Below, piece after piece: positions 7,549-15,449 of a stretch of DNA of 44,187 nt (its first letter is position 1; the number at the start of each line of letters is the position of its first letter). Source of the DNA: CAYQZD01 sp964421875 (GTDB taxonomy: Bacteria > Electryoneota > Tariuqbacteria > Tariuqbacterales > Tariuqbacteraceae). The stretch covers positions 1 to 44,187 of the forward strand of contig CAYQZD010000016.1 of assembly GCA_964421875.1 (NCBI GenBank). Reading direction: 5' to 3'. The notes under the pieces were generated by a model. It was not told the origin of the DNA and searched no databases. It was given only the letters and a program-made list of their open reading frames with translations. Made by a program: the position numbers and the translations under genes.

Positions 7549-8235
7549 ATGATAGAACAGAACCTGTCCGGCAGGGTGCTCACGGACGAGTCCCCGGCCG
7601 GCAAGAAGGATCTTGAACTCATTAAATCCCTGAAAAATCCCCCGCTGATGGACCTGTCGCCCGACGATATCATCGTGCGCAAAGTGCGCCTGGCGGGGGA
7701 CAAGGTGGACGCTTACGGAGGCCGCTTTCACCGCCAAGACCTGCCGCGCCTGCTGGAGATGATTCAGGGTCTGCCCCTGCTTATCGGCCATCGCAAGGAC
7801 ACTGTCGGGGTCGCCAGGTTTTTCAACGGCGGAATCGAAGATTACGAGGGAGCAAGTTACGTCGTCCCCCGCTTCTACTGGTTGAAGCGCCATTCAGGGG
7901 CGGAGGATTTGCGCGTCTCCATCGACGGGGGGCTGGTGAACGAGGCTTCGCTCTCCTTTACCTTCAGAAAGCCGACCTGCTCGGTCTGCGGCGAGGATAT
8001 CAGGACCTGTCTGCATCAGGTGGGCAAAAGATACCTGAACGCTGCGGAGCCGTGCTTTTATTACTACGACGACATCGTACGGATCAACGAAGGTTCTTTA
8101 GTTTACCGCGGCGCGGAGCCCGGCACCGGAATCGAGCTGGACCGCAAGTCCACCGGCTTCGCTGCAACCGGCAAGTTCAAGCTGAAACTGGGGGAACGAC
8201 ACTATCTTGCGGCGCCGATGGTGCAGGAGCCGTAA
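7549..8235 (+). CDS. Prohead-protease-like protein
   Basis: 228 residues from the ATG preceded by AGGAG; an upstream in-frame GTG at 7519 is less likely. In sequence order it shows PLLIGHRKD (His81), a strand region, VNEASLSFTF (Ser134/Ser136), a Cys cluster CSVCGEDIRTCLH (Cys144, Cys147, Cys154, His156; possible metal site) and SLVYRGAEPGTG at 183-194. The His and later Ser in a strand, then a SLVY-x-GA-x-PG segment, match what I know of phage prohead serine proteases, which cut scaffold and capsid protein. The gene lies after the portal, where such proteases are expected. Catalytic residues are inferred, not proved. Confidence 0.5.
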   Translation: MIEQNLSGRVLTDESPAGKKDLELIKSLKNPPLMDLSPDDIIVRKVRLAGDKVDAYGGRFHRQDLPRLLEMIQGLPLLIGHRKDTVGVARFFNGGIEDYEGASYVVPRFYWLKRHSGAEDLRVSIDGGLVNEASLSFTFRKPTCSVCGEDIRTCLHQVGKRYLNAAEPCFYYYDDIVRINEGSLVYRGAEPGTGIELDRKSTGFAATGKFKLKLGERHYLAAPMVQEP

Positions 8236-8339
8236 TCCGCGAATCCGAAGTCCGCAGCCATTGCTTTTCCGTTGCAGCGGTAGGAACAGATTGAATAATC
8301 GTTGAGGATTTTCGACATAACCGAAGGATTATAATCCCT

Positions 8340-8661
8340 CGGACTCTGCCTTCGGAAAGGGGGACTTCACACTGACCTGCTTTCGATGAACGCTTCCTCT
8401 TCAATCCTTCACTTTCTAAAAGGGCTGCTATATATTTTTCCCCATTCATAGAGGGGAAGCAGGGGGATTTTCGACCTTTTTTCGACCTTTAGGGATTCTC
8501 AACAGCAATATATAGCAATTATGAAAGGGCGTGTTGCCGAAATCTCATTACCGTGATGTCGGGTCTCCGCACCCGACACCAAGCAACTATTATTATTGAA
8601 TATGCTATCGACTGCGGAGAGTCGACAGCACGTATGAACCGTTTGGGAAACACGCCCTTCA
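8340..8661. repeat. Decayed repeat plus nested hairpins
   Basis: The 480-nt gap before the exported-protein genes holds no gene. About 8340-8475 is a decayed AATCCCCC-type repeat. From 8523 to 8661, outer arms GAAAGGGCGTGTTGCC and GGAAACACGCCCTTC enclose two inner hairpins: 8555-8580 (stem TGTCGGGT, loop CTCCGC) and 8603-8630 (stem TGCTATCGACT, loop GCGGAG). The nesting suggests one repeat inserted into another. Confidence 0.75.
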
Positions 8662-8716
8662 AGAATGACTATAATAATCCTCAAAAAAACTGAAACTAAC
8701 CAAAGGGGATAAAATA

Positions 8717-9241
8717 ATGAGAAAACTGCCGATTCTCTTGATTGCCTTAATCCTGCCGGGATTGCTCTTCGCTCAGACTATGCCTTCCGAACAGTTTGTG
8801 CTTTGGAAGGTGTGGTCCAGCGATTCCGCCGCCCTGAAGAATCTGGGTTACGGCGACAATACCTTCTCCCTTCGAGACACAGTGGTGCTTGAAGGCAGCG
8901 ACACCGACACCGTCACCATCGCGGTTTCCGACGCTCGGGGATATTTCAGTGTCTGGCTGGTGCCGGACACCGCTAATTTCGAGGTGGACGGTGAACAGTT
9001 AAATCATCAGATTGGCGACAGCGACAGCCTGAGCCTTTCGTACCGGCCCAAAGTTGCGCTCGATTATGCAGTGGGAAACGACTCCACTCAGCTCGACTTC
9101 CTGAACCAACTCGATTGGGAGGCGGAAAAGGCGTATTATGAATCGTTCTATCCGGCGCTGTCGGATTCTTTAGTGTTCTACATAACTCATACCGGCGAGA
9201 CGGACACTTCCGCCGTGATAATCGAAATCAAATGGCAGTGA
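8717..9241 (+). CDS. Exported unknown protein in phage block
   Basis: 174 residues with a clear signal peptide (RK, then a hydrophobic run LPILLIALILPGLLFA, cleavage likely after LFAQ). The mature part is acidic, Ser/Asp-rich and beta-like (ARGYFSVWLVPDTANFEVDG). No family recognised. AGGGG precedes the start. It lies 11 nt before a second signal-peptide gene on the same strand, in one run with the lysis genes. An export signal is unusual for a virion protein, so this may be a surface or periplasmic protein, or a host gene captured in the block. Confidence 0.65.
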   Translation: MRKLPILLIALILPGLLFAQTMPSEQFVLWKVWSSDSAALKNLGYGDNTFSLRDTVVLEGSDTDTVTIAVSDARGYFSVWLVPDTANFEVDGEQLNHQIGDSDSLSLSYRPKVALDYAVGNDSTQLDFLNQLDWEAEKAYYESFYPALSDSLVFYITHTGETDTSAVIIEIKWQ

Positions 9242-9251
9242 GGGAGGGAAG

Positions 9252-10082
9252 ATGAAGAAATTGTTAATTCTATTCGCTCTTGTTCCGGCGCTGTGCTGGG
9301 GGCAGTGGAATTCCCTGGCGAATGTCGCCTATATCGATAAAGATATAACCATCATCGGAGACTGGACCTTCACCGGAACCGCAACTTTCGATGTGGTGGT
9401 TGTGGATTCTATGACGATCGAGTATATTGACGCGACCTATCTTGATGCGGACAGTGTGATTATAGGGAGCGGCGCGCCGGGGATAAAATTCGGCGATGGC
9501 GACACCTGGATTTATGAAAAGAGTGATGATAATTTAGTAATAAAGATTGCCGGTAATGAAAGAGTTAGTATTAGTAGTACCGCTATGATAGCTGGTGGTG
9601 TTGGAAATATTGGATGGGGATTAGCGTTAGGAACCGGATCCAGCGCAACTTCTCCCAGTATCCGACCGGTTAATACAGACAATAATACAGGCATTGGAAG
9701 GGCGGCTGAGGATTCATTATCACTGATTGCCGGGGGGATTGAGGCGGCTCGTTATGAGGAGTCCGGCGGATTCGTGACAATGCTTCGAGACAGCCTCCGA
9801 TTCCACCAGGAAGCGTCCGCCGTCGAGGACGATGGGGAGATAACGCTGGCGACAGGGATTTCCGGCTGGGGAGAAGTGATGGCGGGGGACAGCGAGGAGT
9901 GGGCTCATTTCCGTTTCAAGACTGATGGAACGGTGGTTCTGATTTCCAATTCGACCAATGTGGCAAGCACCGATTCGGACGGGAATCTTTGCATCTATGA
10001 CGCGGGAAGCGGGATTGCGGTTAAGAACAGATTGGGAGCGGCTAAGACGCTGGCTCTGAACATAGATTATTTCACACCGTAG
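9252..10082 (+). CDS. Exported fibre-like protein
   Basis: 276 residues. Residues 1-17 form a signal peptide (MKKLLILFALVPALCWG). The rest reads like a phage tail-fibre or spike shaft: repeated short strands (WTFTGTATFDVVVVDSMTIE, ADSVIIGSGAPGIKFGDGDT) and a segment NTGIGRAAEDSLSLIAGGIE, a pattern common in fibre-type structural proteins. GGAGGG precedes the ATG. Base composition drops to AT-rich over about 9518-9690 inside the gene. Fibres normally have no signal peptide, so either the protein is a secreted adhesin of similar fold or this element exports its fibres. Confidence 0.55.
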   Translation: MKKLLILFALVPALCWGQWNSLANVAYIDKDITIIGDWTFTGTATFDVVVVDSMTIEYIDATYLDADSVIIGSGAPGIKFGDGDTWIYEKSDDNLVIKIAGNERVSISSTAMIAGGVGNIGWGLALGTGSSATSPSIRPVNTDNNTGIGRAAEDSLSLIAGGIEAARYEESGGFVTMLRDSLRFHQEASAVEDDGEITLATGISGWGEVMAGDSEEWAHFRFKTDGTVVLISNSTNVASTDSDGNLCIYDAGSGIAVKNRLGAAKTLALNIDYFTP

Positions 10083-10092
10083 GGGGTGGATT

Positions 10093-10527
10093 ATGAAAAG
10101 GATTGTACTGATACTGGCGTTGCTGCTGCCGGCGGCGGGGCAGGGTCAGTTGAACTTTCAGGCGAAGGTAACCACTCATAAAAAGCCGGATATGACCGTC
10201 CGCCGCTATATGTACGGGCCGGTGGAAGCGGATACATCCTACATTGGCGAATCCGGTTACCTGCTTCCCCGCTATGAACAGCCGGCGCATTCGGCGGATT
10301 CAAAAGTCTATTGGGCGGAGAAACTGCTCTATCTGCTCAACAGCGGCGACACCCTGCAGTATTCCAATCGGGACGACAGCTTGTCCGCGGTTGTGTTTCC
10401 GGGGACTGCAGGAGAGAATATTGCAACGGCGGGTTCGCTGGCGGATTCACTTAAGTATGACCCGCACAGCATTGTGTTGGACAATGGGGGGAACGCGGTT
10501 TACCAACTACCGGAGGCGGGACAGTGA
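10093..10527 (+). CDS. Exported unknown protein, third in row
   Basis: 144 residues with signal peptide (MKRIVLILALLLPAAGQGQ). The mature part contains YMYGPVEADTSYIGESGYLL and a C-terminal acidic segment; no family recognised. A strong GGGGGTGG lies just before the ATG. Its stop overlaps the GTG start of the XhlA-like gene (GTGA), so its translation is linked to the lysis cassette. Confidence 0.6.
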   Translation: MKRIVLILALLLPAAGQGQLNFQAKVTTHKKPDMTVRRYMYGPVEADTSYIGESGYLLPRYEQPAHSADSKVYWAEKLLYLLNSGDTLQYSNRDDSLSAVVFPGTAGENIATAGSLADSLKYDPHSIVLDNGGNAVYQLPEAGQ

Positions 10528-10736
10528 GCGCTGATGATGGATGGAGCGAGAACCGGAAGCTGGTCGAGTTTCAATTGCAGCGCCTATCTGAGGTAGTGGA
10601 TAAACTTGAGCGGGCGGTCGACGCTTTGAATTTTAAAATCACCCGGCTCGAAGTCAAAGCCGGAATCTGGGGCGCGATCGGTTCAGCGCTGGTGGCGGTG
10701 CCGACAGCAATCGCGCTCTGGCTGAGTATAAGGTGA
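10524..10736 (+). CDS. XhlA-like coiled-coil membrane protein
   Basis: 70 residues: a coiled-coil stretch (about 11-45, heptad-like LVEFQLQRLSEVVDKLERAV) followed by one membrane segment (about 48-68, WGAIGSALVAVPTAIALWL). This is the layout of XhlA/hemolysin-type phage proteins that work with a holin in host lysis. GTG start, 4-nt GTGA overlap with both neighbours. Short length limits certainty. Confidence 0.65.
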   Translation: MSADDGWSENRKLVEFQLQRLSEVVDKLERAVDALNFKITRLEVKAGIWGAIGSALVAVPTAIALWLSIR

Positions 10737-11374
10737 TTAAGGTGGCTGTCGCTATGAAAACACTGGTCATAGTCATAATCGCAGCCGCCCTCACCGCCGC
10801 AGGCATGATATTCTATTTGAATATGGTTATCGCGGCTAAAGAGGCTGAAATCACCGAACAGGCGGCGTTCATCGAAGCCCTGGTCGACGCCCCGCCGGAC
10901 ACTGTGCCGGGCGATACGGTTTGGTTGAAGGAGGAGCCAGCGACGGTGGACACGGGGGCGATAGAAGCGGGACTAAGAGGGCGGTTGTTGGCGGAACTGC
11001 CCGATGCGGCGCCGGATACGGTGTATTTGGAGGGGGATACGGTATTGGTCCCGGCGGAGCCGGTGTTGGCGCCGGATAGTATGACTTACGCGGAATTGGA
11101 CACTTCAACTTCATTCTGCCGGATTTGGGCGCGGCTGTGGCTGGAATCGCTGCTGTGGGAGGTGAAAATCGATGAATACTTCATCCCCCCGGTCATTAAA
11201 ACCGTTGACAAACCGTTGTATCCTAAACTAAAGTTTACCGCGGGTTCGTATTACGGAGGGGCGGGCAATTTCGGCAGCCGCGCCGGACTGCAAATCAAGC
11301 AGTTCGGGCTGGATTTTTACATCACTGACCGAGGCCCCGCCGGGGGCTTAAGCTATAGTGTGAGGTTGAAATGA
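10733..11374 (+). CDS. Membrane-anchored protein, spanin-like position
   Basis: 213 residues from the GTG that overlaps the previous stop (an ATG 21 nt further in is possible). N-terminal membrane anchor (LVIVIIAAALTAAGMIFYL) followed by a helical stretch with AAKEAEITEQAAFIEAL, then a Pro/Asp/Thr-rich periplasmic linker (DAPPDTVPGDTVWLKEEP) and a beta-rich C-terminal region from about 160. An inner-membrane anchor plus periplasmic domain between XhlA-like and holin-like genes fits a spanin-type protein that would join inner and outer membranes at lysis. No sequence family recognised. Confidence 0.5.
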   Translation: MIKVAVAMKTLVIVIIAAALTAAGMIFYLNMVIAAKEAEITEQAAFIEALVDAPPDTVPGDTVWLKEEPATVDTGAIEAGLRGRLLAELPDAAPDTVYLEGDTVLVPAEPVLAPDSMTYAELDTSTSFCRIWARLWLESLLWEVKIDEYFIPPVIKTVDKPLYPKLKFTAGSYYGGAGNFGSRAGLQIKQFGLDFYITDRGPAGGLSYSVRLK

Positions 11375-11571
11375 ACAATTTTCTCAAGGATAAAAACGGC
11401 GACCTCTCTTCCACCAGGCTGGGATTCCTGATGTGGGTCGTAGGGGTTCTGGCGGTATGGGTGGCGGTGAGCGTATTTGAATCGGCGCTGCAGCCGCTGC
11501 CGGAGAGCGTGATTCTGGTGATTTTCGCTCTGATGAGCGGGAAAGTGGTGCAGAGATTCGGGGAGAAATGA
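11371..11571 (+). CDS. Holin-like small membrane protein
   Basis: 66 residues with two predicted membrane segments (GFLMWVVGVLAVWVAVSVF and SVILVIFALMSGKVV) and charged ends. Holins form inner-membrane lesions that release or activate the endolysin. ATGA overlap with the preceding gene and with the endolysin gene. The call rests on size, topology and neighbours. Confidence 0.65.
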   Translation: MNNFLKDKNGDLSSTRLGFLMWVVGVLAVWVAVSVFESALQPLPESVILVIFALMSGKVVQRFGEK

Positions 11572-11993
11572 TTCGGTTCAAGCATACCGCTTTGCAGGGT
11601 GAATTTGAGGAAGCGCCGAATGAAGACGGAGCGAAGCTCAGCTCCGGACTGAGGCTAATCGTCTTTGCGCTGGCGGGATTCGCCGATTATCATTTTGGCA
11701 AGGATGTCGTCATTACCCATATCCTGCGTTCTCAGGCGCAGCAGGACGAGTTTTACCGCGAAAATCCCCGTTATAAGGGTAAGCCTTGGAAAAGCGTGCA
11801 TCAATTAGGCCGGGGCATCGACATCCGCTCCAGCCTTTTCAACCGGGGGGAAATCGACCGCATCATCGGTTATCTGAACCTGCATTTTCTCTACGGCGGC
11901 GGAAAGCCGACCGCCCTCTATCACAACATCGGCCGGGGAGCGCATCTGCACCTCCAGGTTGCGGGGAATGAAATAATATCCGGCTTGAGCTAA
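11568..11993 (+). CDS. Endolysin, M15-type peptidase
   Basis: 141 residues. The zinc-ligand pattern of the M15 (D-Ala-D-Ala carboxypeptidase/L-Ala-D-Glu endopeptidase) fold is visible: His78-x6-Asp85 in VHQLGRGIDI and a C-terminal HLH (His126, His128) in GAHLHLQV. Such enzymes cut peptidoglycan stem peptides. No signal peptide, so release would depend on the holin-like product encoded immediately upstream. ATGA overlap with that gene. It ends the phage block in this window. Confidence 0.8.
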   Translation: MIRFKHTALQGEFEEAPNEDGAKLSSGLRLIVFALAGFADYHFGKDVVITHILRSQAQQDEFYRENPRYKGKPWKSVHQLGRGIDIRSSLFNRGEIDRIIGYLNLHFLYGGGKPTALYHNIGRGAHLHLQVAGNEIISGLS

Positions 11994-12053
11994 TACAATG
12001 AGTCTGCAAGTCAACAAGTCTTCAGGTCGAAGACGATATTCCTAATGATTTTG

Positions 12054-12121
12054 GTAGGGGCGAAGCATTTTTTGCAAGTGTATGATATTAATATATATAA
12101 TCTAAAATGCTTCGCCCCTAC
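12054..12121. repeat. MITE-like element with 18-bp inverted ends
   Basis: 68 bp with perfect terminal inverted repeats GTAGGGGCGAAGCATTTT / AAAATGCTTCGCCCCTAC around an AT-rich interior. Relatives are at 39895-39964 and 43946-44015 with different interiors. It lies in a 276-nt gap after the endolysin gene. Confidence 0.9.
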
Positions 12122-12269
12122 ATGTGAGTTTAAGACTTGCTAACTTATTCTTCAATGTCGGTTTTCCGCTTCGCAAAAGACCTGACATAACCGTAATGCC
12201 TTGACCATGTTTCTTTAATGGAATCCCCGTTTTTTTGATTTTGTGCTCCCCGGTAGTTAAATTTTAGCG

Positions 12270-14948
12270 ATGGATTGGAACCGGGAACAATTAGCGGTAA
12301 TAAACCACAGAGGCGATGCGTTTCGCGTCTTCGGCGGTCCCGGCAGCGGTAAAACCCGCCTCGCCGCCGCCCTCGCCTGCGATTCAGCTCGTAATCAGGG
12401 GATGGGGGAGGAGACCATAATCGTGGTTAAATCCTCCGCCGGCGCCGCCGCGATGGAGGAGGAAATCTATCGGCTGACAGGCGAAAATCCGGTGAGGATT
12501 ACTACCTTTGCGGGACTCGCCCGGCAGATCACACTTAAAGCGTCACGGACAGTATCCGGTTTCCAAATCCGCGCCCTCCTCGCCGACATATTGGCGAACC
12601 TTCCGGGAATTCCCCTTCTGAAACGCGCCGCCTGGAGCGAGCAGTTGGCCACCGAAATCGGCGGCCTTCTGAATCTGTTGAGGGTGAACCTGGTCACACC
12701 TGATAAACTCCCCTCCGGCAGAGATAATCCTCTTCTGAAAGAAATGAAAACGGTTTACGCTGCCCTGGAGCAGCGGATCGCCGGAGCCGGGCTCATCACC
12801 GAGCCGGAATTGATGCGGGAAGCCTCCATATCGGCGCGAATCAAATGCCGCGCTCTGATTGTTGAAGACGCTCAGGACATTACCCCGGCGGAATATCGAC
12901 TGCTGTATTCCCTCTCTCAAGGAGGGAAGGCGAAATTCGCGCTATTCGGCGATATTTACCGTAATATTCACCGTTTCGAGGGAACCGACCCCGACCTCCT
13001 GCGCCGCCGGGTTGAAACCGATTTTACAAGCGGTTTGGCCACGGTGTATCTTAAAAGTTCCTATACGTTAGGTTCCGGGCGAATCGAGGCTGCCCGCAGT
13101 ATTTTCGGCTTGGAAGCGAAACCTCATCTTCCCATCGATGGATTGCATAGCGGGGAGCGCCTATTCTATTCCGAGTTCGATTCCGCTTTCGATGAAGCGG
13201 TGGCGGTGTCTTGCGCCGTAGAGGAACTGATTCGCCATCGAGGAATTACTCCGGAAAAAATCGCTGTGGTTCTTCGTTCCCCGTCAGTCGACGGACCCCG
13301 CTTTCGGCGGGCGCTAAAATTGAAAGGGATACCGGTGAACGGAGGGACCTCTCCTTTCCTGCCGCCGCCGGTAAGGGATTTGCTGAACCGCATCGCTGAA
13401 CTCGACGCCGCGGCTGAAATCCCGGACAGCATCCGTAAAACCGCCCTCCAAACCGCCGCCGGCGAAGCGGATGAAGATTCACTGCAGGCGCTTGCCTTCG
13501 CCGCCGGTATGGCTGCGGAAGCGGCTGCCGTTCTTCCGCGGAAGTCCCCTGCTGAAATCGCGGAACTCGTCAAAGTTGAATTCATCAATAGTAATCCTTC
13601 CCGGCAGACGGGGGGGGTGTCCATCACCTCGGTTCACGCCGCTAAAGGGAGGAGTTTCGAAGCGGTTTTCCTCCCTGCGCTGCTGGAAAACGGTTTCCCC
13701 TCGGAGGTGAACCGCTGGTTCATTTTCACCCCAGGTTGGATGGAGAACCTGCGAAGCCGGGTTGAAGGATTGTTGTCTTACATTGAGAGAGCAGATTTGG
13801 AACGGCACCTGAACGAGGAACGCCGCCTTTTCTACACCGCGCTCTGCTTGCCTGCGCCGGAAATTTACCTTTCACGGCCCCTGAGCGTCCGCGGCGAACC
13901 AGTGAATCCCTCACTCTTTCTCTTCGAAACGGGGATTCTACCGACTGAAAAAAACCATCTGACCAAGCCCTGGCCTTCTCTTATACATACTCCCCTCCCG
14001 CTGGAGGACGCGCTTATGGCTGAAAGAGCGCGCCTTGCGGTAAAGCCGGACGCTGAAAGAATCCTCGGCTCCGCCGCAGACTCCGGAATACCGCCGCAAA
14101 CTGACCTGGCAGTTGAAGCGAAGGGCATTCCACATATCAGCGCCGGAGCGGTGAACACCTATCTGTTCTGCCCGCGGAAATTCTATTATCAACATCATCT
14201 AAGGCTTCCTATACCATACACTCCGGCGATGCTTTCCGGTAAAACCCTCCATCAGGCGCTGGAGGAAATCCATTCAGAACGCGGCCGGCTCGACCCGGAC
14301 TCCGCTAGAGAAAACTTGGATGCGGTTCTAAGTAAGGTAATCGCCGCCGCGCCTGAGATTGAAGCCGATTCCGCCGAAGCGGCGGTTATGGAACGATACC
14401 TCCGGGCGCGCCTGGAGGAATACCTCTCCGATTCCGATTTTTATGGGGGGAATGTGCTCAAATTGGAGGAGATCTTCGAATGGGAGCCTGAGCCGGGGCT
14501 GAAGTTTATCGGCAGGATAGACCGTATCGACGAAACCTCCGGCGGGGTGGAACTCATCGACTATAAGAAGCGCGGGAAGCATATGCACAAGGCGCTGCAT
14601 TCCCGGTTCTGCGACATCGGTCATCAGGAAGCCGACCTCCAGCTTCCGATTTACTTCTTCGCTGCGGAGGAAGCGTTGAGTTTGAAAGTAGAGCGGTTTA
14701 CACTCCTCCCCCTGGACTTTAAAGACAGCGGTCCGCGGCGGATAAGTTTTACTGTTTCCGCGGAGGAGGTTAAGTCTGTCGACAGTATCTCGAAAAACCG
14801 CCTGGGGGAAATCCGGGAAGAATTTATGAGCCTGGCGCGGGCGATACTCCAAACCGCTGAATTTGGGCGGGGGCCTCACACAAGGTGCAGAGATGTCTAT
14901 TCCGGGGTGGTCTGCCCCTTCATTCAGATTTGCGAAATTGCGGAGTGA
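12270..14948 (+). CDS. AddB-like helicase-fold/PD-(D/E)XK nuclease
   Basis: 892 residues. N-terminal UvrD-type fold: Q-motif WNREQLAVINH, Walker A 22-29 (GGPGSGKT), motif II VEDAQD (198-203, Asp/Glu order swapped), motif III FGDIYRNIHRF, motif V SVHAAKG (454-460) and motif VI EERRLFYTAL followed by CLP instead of TRA. C-terminal RecB-type nuclease: HQALEEIH, GRIDRID (Asp751), IDYKK (Asp764, Lys766), QLPIYFF. Cys634 (CPRKFYY) with Cys873, Cys882 and Cys888 fits the 4Fe-4S staple of AddB-type nucleases. Missing motif IV and VI arginines suggest weak or no helicase activity, as in AddB, which works with AddA in break repair; no AddA partner is in the window. No Shine-Dalgarno seen. Confidence 0.8.
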   Translation: MDWNREQLAVINHRGDAFRVFGGPGSGKTRLAAALACDSARNQGMGEETIIVVKSSAGAAAMEEEIYRLTGENPVRITTFAGLARQITLKASRTVSGFQIRALLADILANLPGIPLLKRAAWSEQLATEIGGLLNLLRVNLVTPDKLPSGRDNPLLKEMKTVYAALEQRIAGAGLITEPELMREASISARIKCRALIVEDAQDITPAEYRLLYSLSQGGKAKFALFGDIYRNIHRFEGTDPDLLRRRVETDFTSGLATVYLKSSYTLGSGRIEAARSIFGLEAKPHLPIDGLHSGERLFYSEFDSAFDEAVAVSCAVEELIRHRGITPEKIAVVLRSPSVDGPRFRRALKLKGIPVNGGTSPFLPPPVRDLLNRIAELDAAAEIPDSIRKTALQTAAGEADEDSLQALAFAAGMAAEAAAVLPRKSPAEIAELVKVEFINSNPSRQTGGVSITSVHAAKGRSFEAVFLPALLENGFPSEVNRWFIFTPGWMENLRSRVEGLLSYIERADLERHLNEERRLFYTALCLPAPEIYLSRPLSVRGEPVNPSLFLFETGILPTEKNHLTKPWPSLIHTPLPLEDALMAERARLAVKPDAERILGSAADSGIPPQTDLAVEAKGIPHISAGAVNTYLFCPRKFYYQHHLRLPIPYTPAMLSGKTLHQALEEIHSERGRLDPDSARENLDAVLSKVIAAAPEIEADSAEAAVMERYLRARLEEYLSDSDFYGGNVLKLEEIFEWEPEPGLKFIGRIDRIDETSGGVELIDYKKRGKHMHKALHSRFCDIGHQEADLQLPIYFFAAEEALSLKVERFTLLPLDFKDSGPRRISFTVSAEEVKSVDSISKNRLGEIREEFMSLARAILQTAEFGRGPHTRCRDVYSGVVCPFIQICEIAE

Positions 14949-14983
14949 TTTCATAGTGAACGACATTGAATTTTGTCCGTTTG

Positions 14984-15009
14984 GTAGAGGCGTTCAATTG
15001 AACGCCCCT
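14984..15009. repeat. GTAGAGGCGTTCAATTGAACGCC palindrome
   Basis: A GTAGG-type palindrome with core GGCGTTCAATTGAACGCC. An almost identical copy is at 39601-39625. Confidence 0.85.
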
Positions 15010-15102
15010 TCAGAGAACTAATGTCGCTCATTATAGATTGATTGTTCTCCTATTTCTTTATCATTTATCCTTCAGAAGTTGAATTTAATTCGGAGAAAAA
15101 CT

Positions 15103-15381
15103 GTGCATTACTTCCTATCCTACACCTATGTAGATGACTTTCTTGAGAAACGCGCTCCTTTCCGCGAGGAACATCTAAGTCTGGCTCGGGCGGTTCACCA
15201 GGGCGGGGCATTGAAGCTGGCGGGAGCTTTCATCGAAGCGCCTTACGGGGCAGTTTTGATTTTCAGCGGTGAAGAACCCTCTGCCCCAGAGGAATTCGTT
15301 AAGAACGACCCCTATGTTAAGAACGGGCTGGTCAAAGAATGGGAAATTCGTCCTTTGAAGGTGGTTTTTGGGGGAGAATAA
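15103..15381 (+). CDS. YciI-like protein
   Basis: 92 residues from a GTG preceded by GGAG 7 nt upstream; a longer TTG start at 15079 would place the Shine-Dalgarno inside the gene. Ferredoxin-like alpha+beta pattern of the YCII family: MHYFLSYTY at the start, REEHLSLARAVHQGGALKLAG in the middle, FVKNDPYVKNGLVKEWEIRPL at the end (the D-P-[YF] segment is typical). Biochemical role in this family is usually unknown. No evident link to its neighbours. Confidence 0.75.
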   Translation: MHYFLSYTYVDDFLEKRAPFREEHLSLARAVHQGGALKLAGAFIEAPYGAVLIFSGEEPSAPEEFVKNDPYVKNGLVKEWEIRPLKVVFGGE

Positions 15382-15449
15382 AAACCCCGCAGGCGTCCAT
15401 AGCGTATATTTACCGAGAAATAAATCAATAAGAAAGAAATCAGACGACA

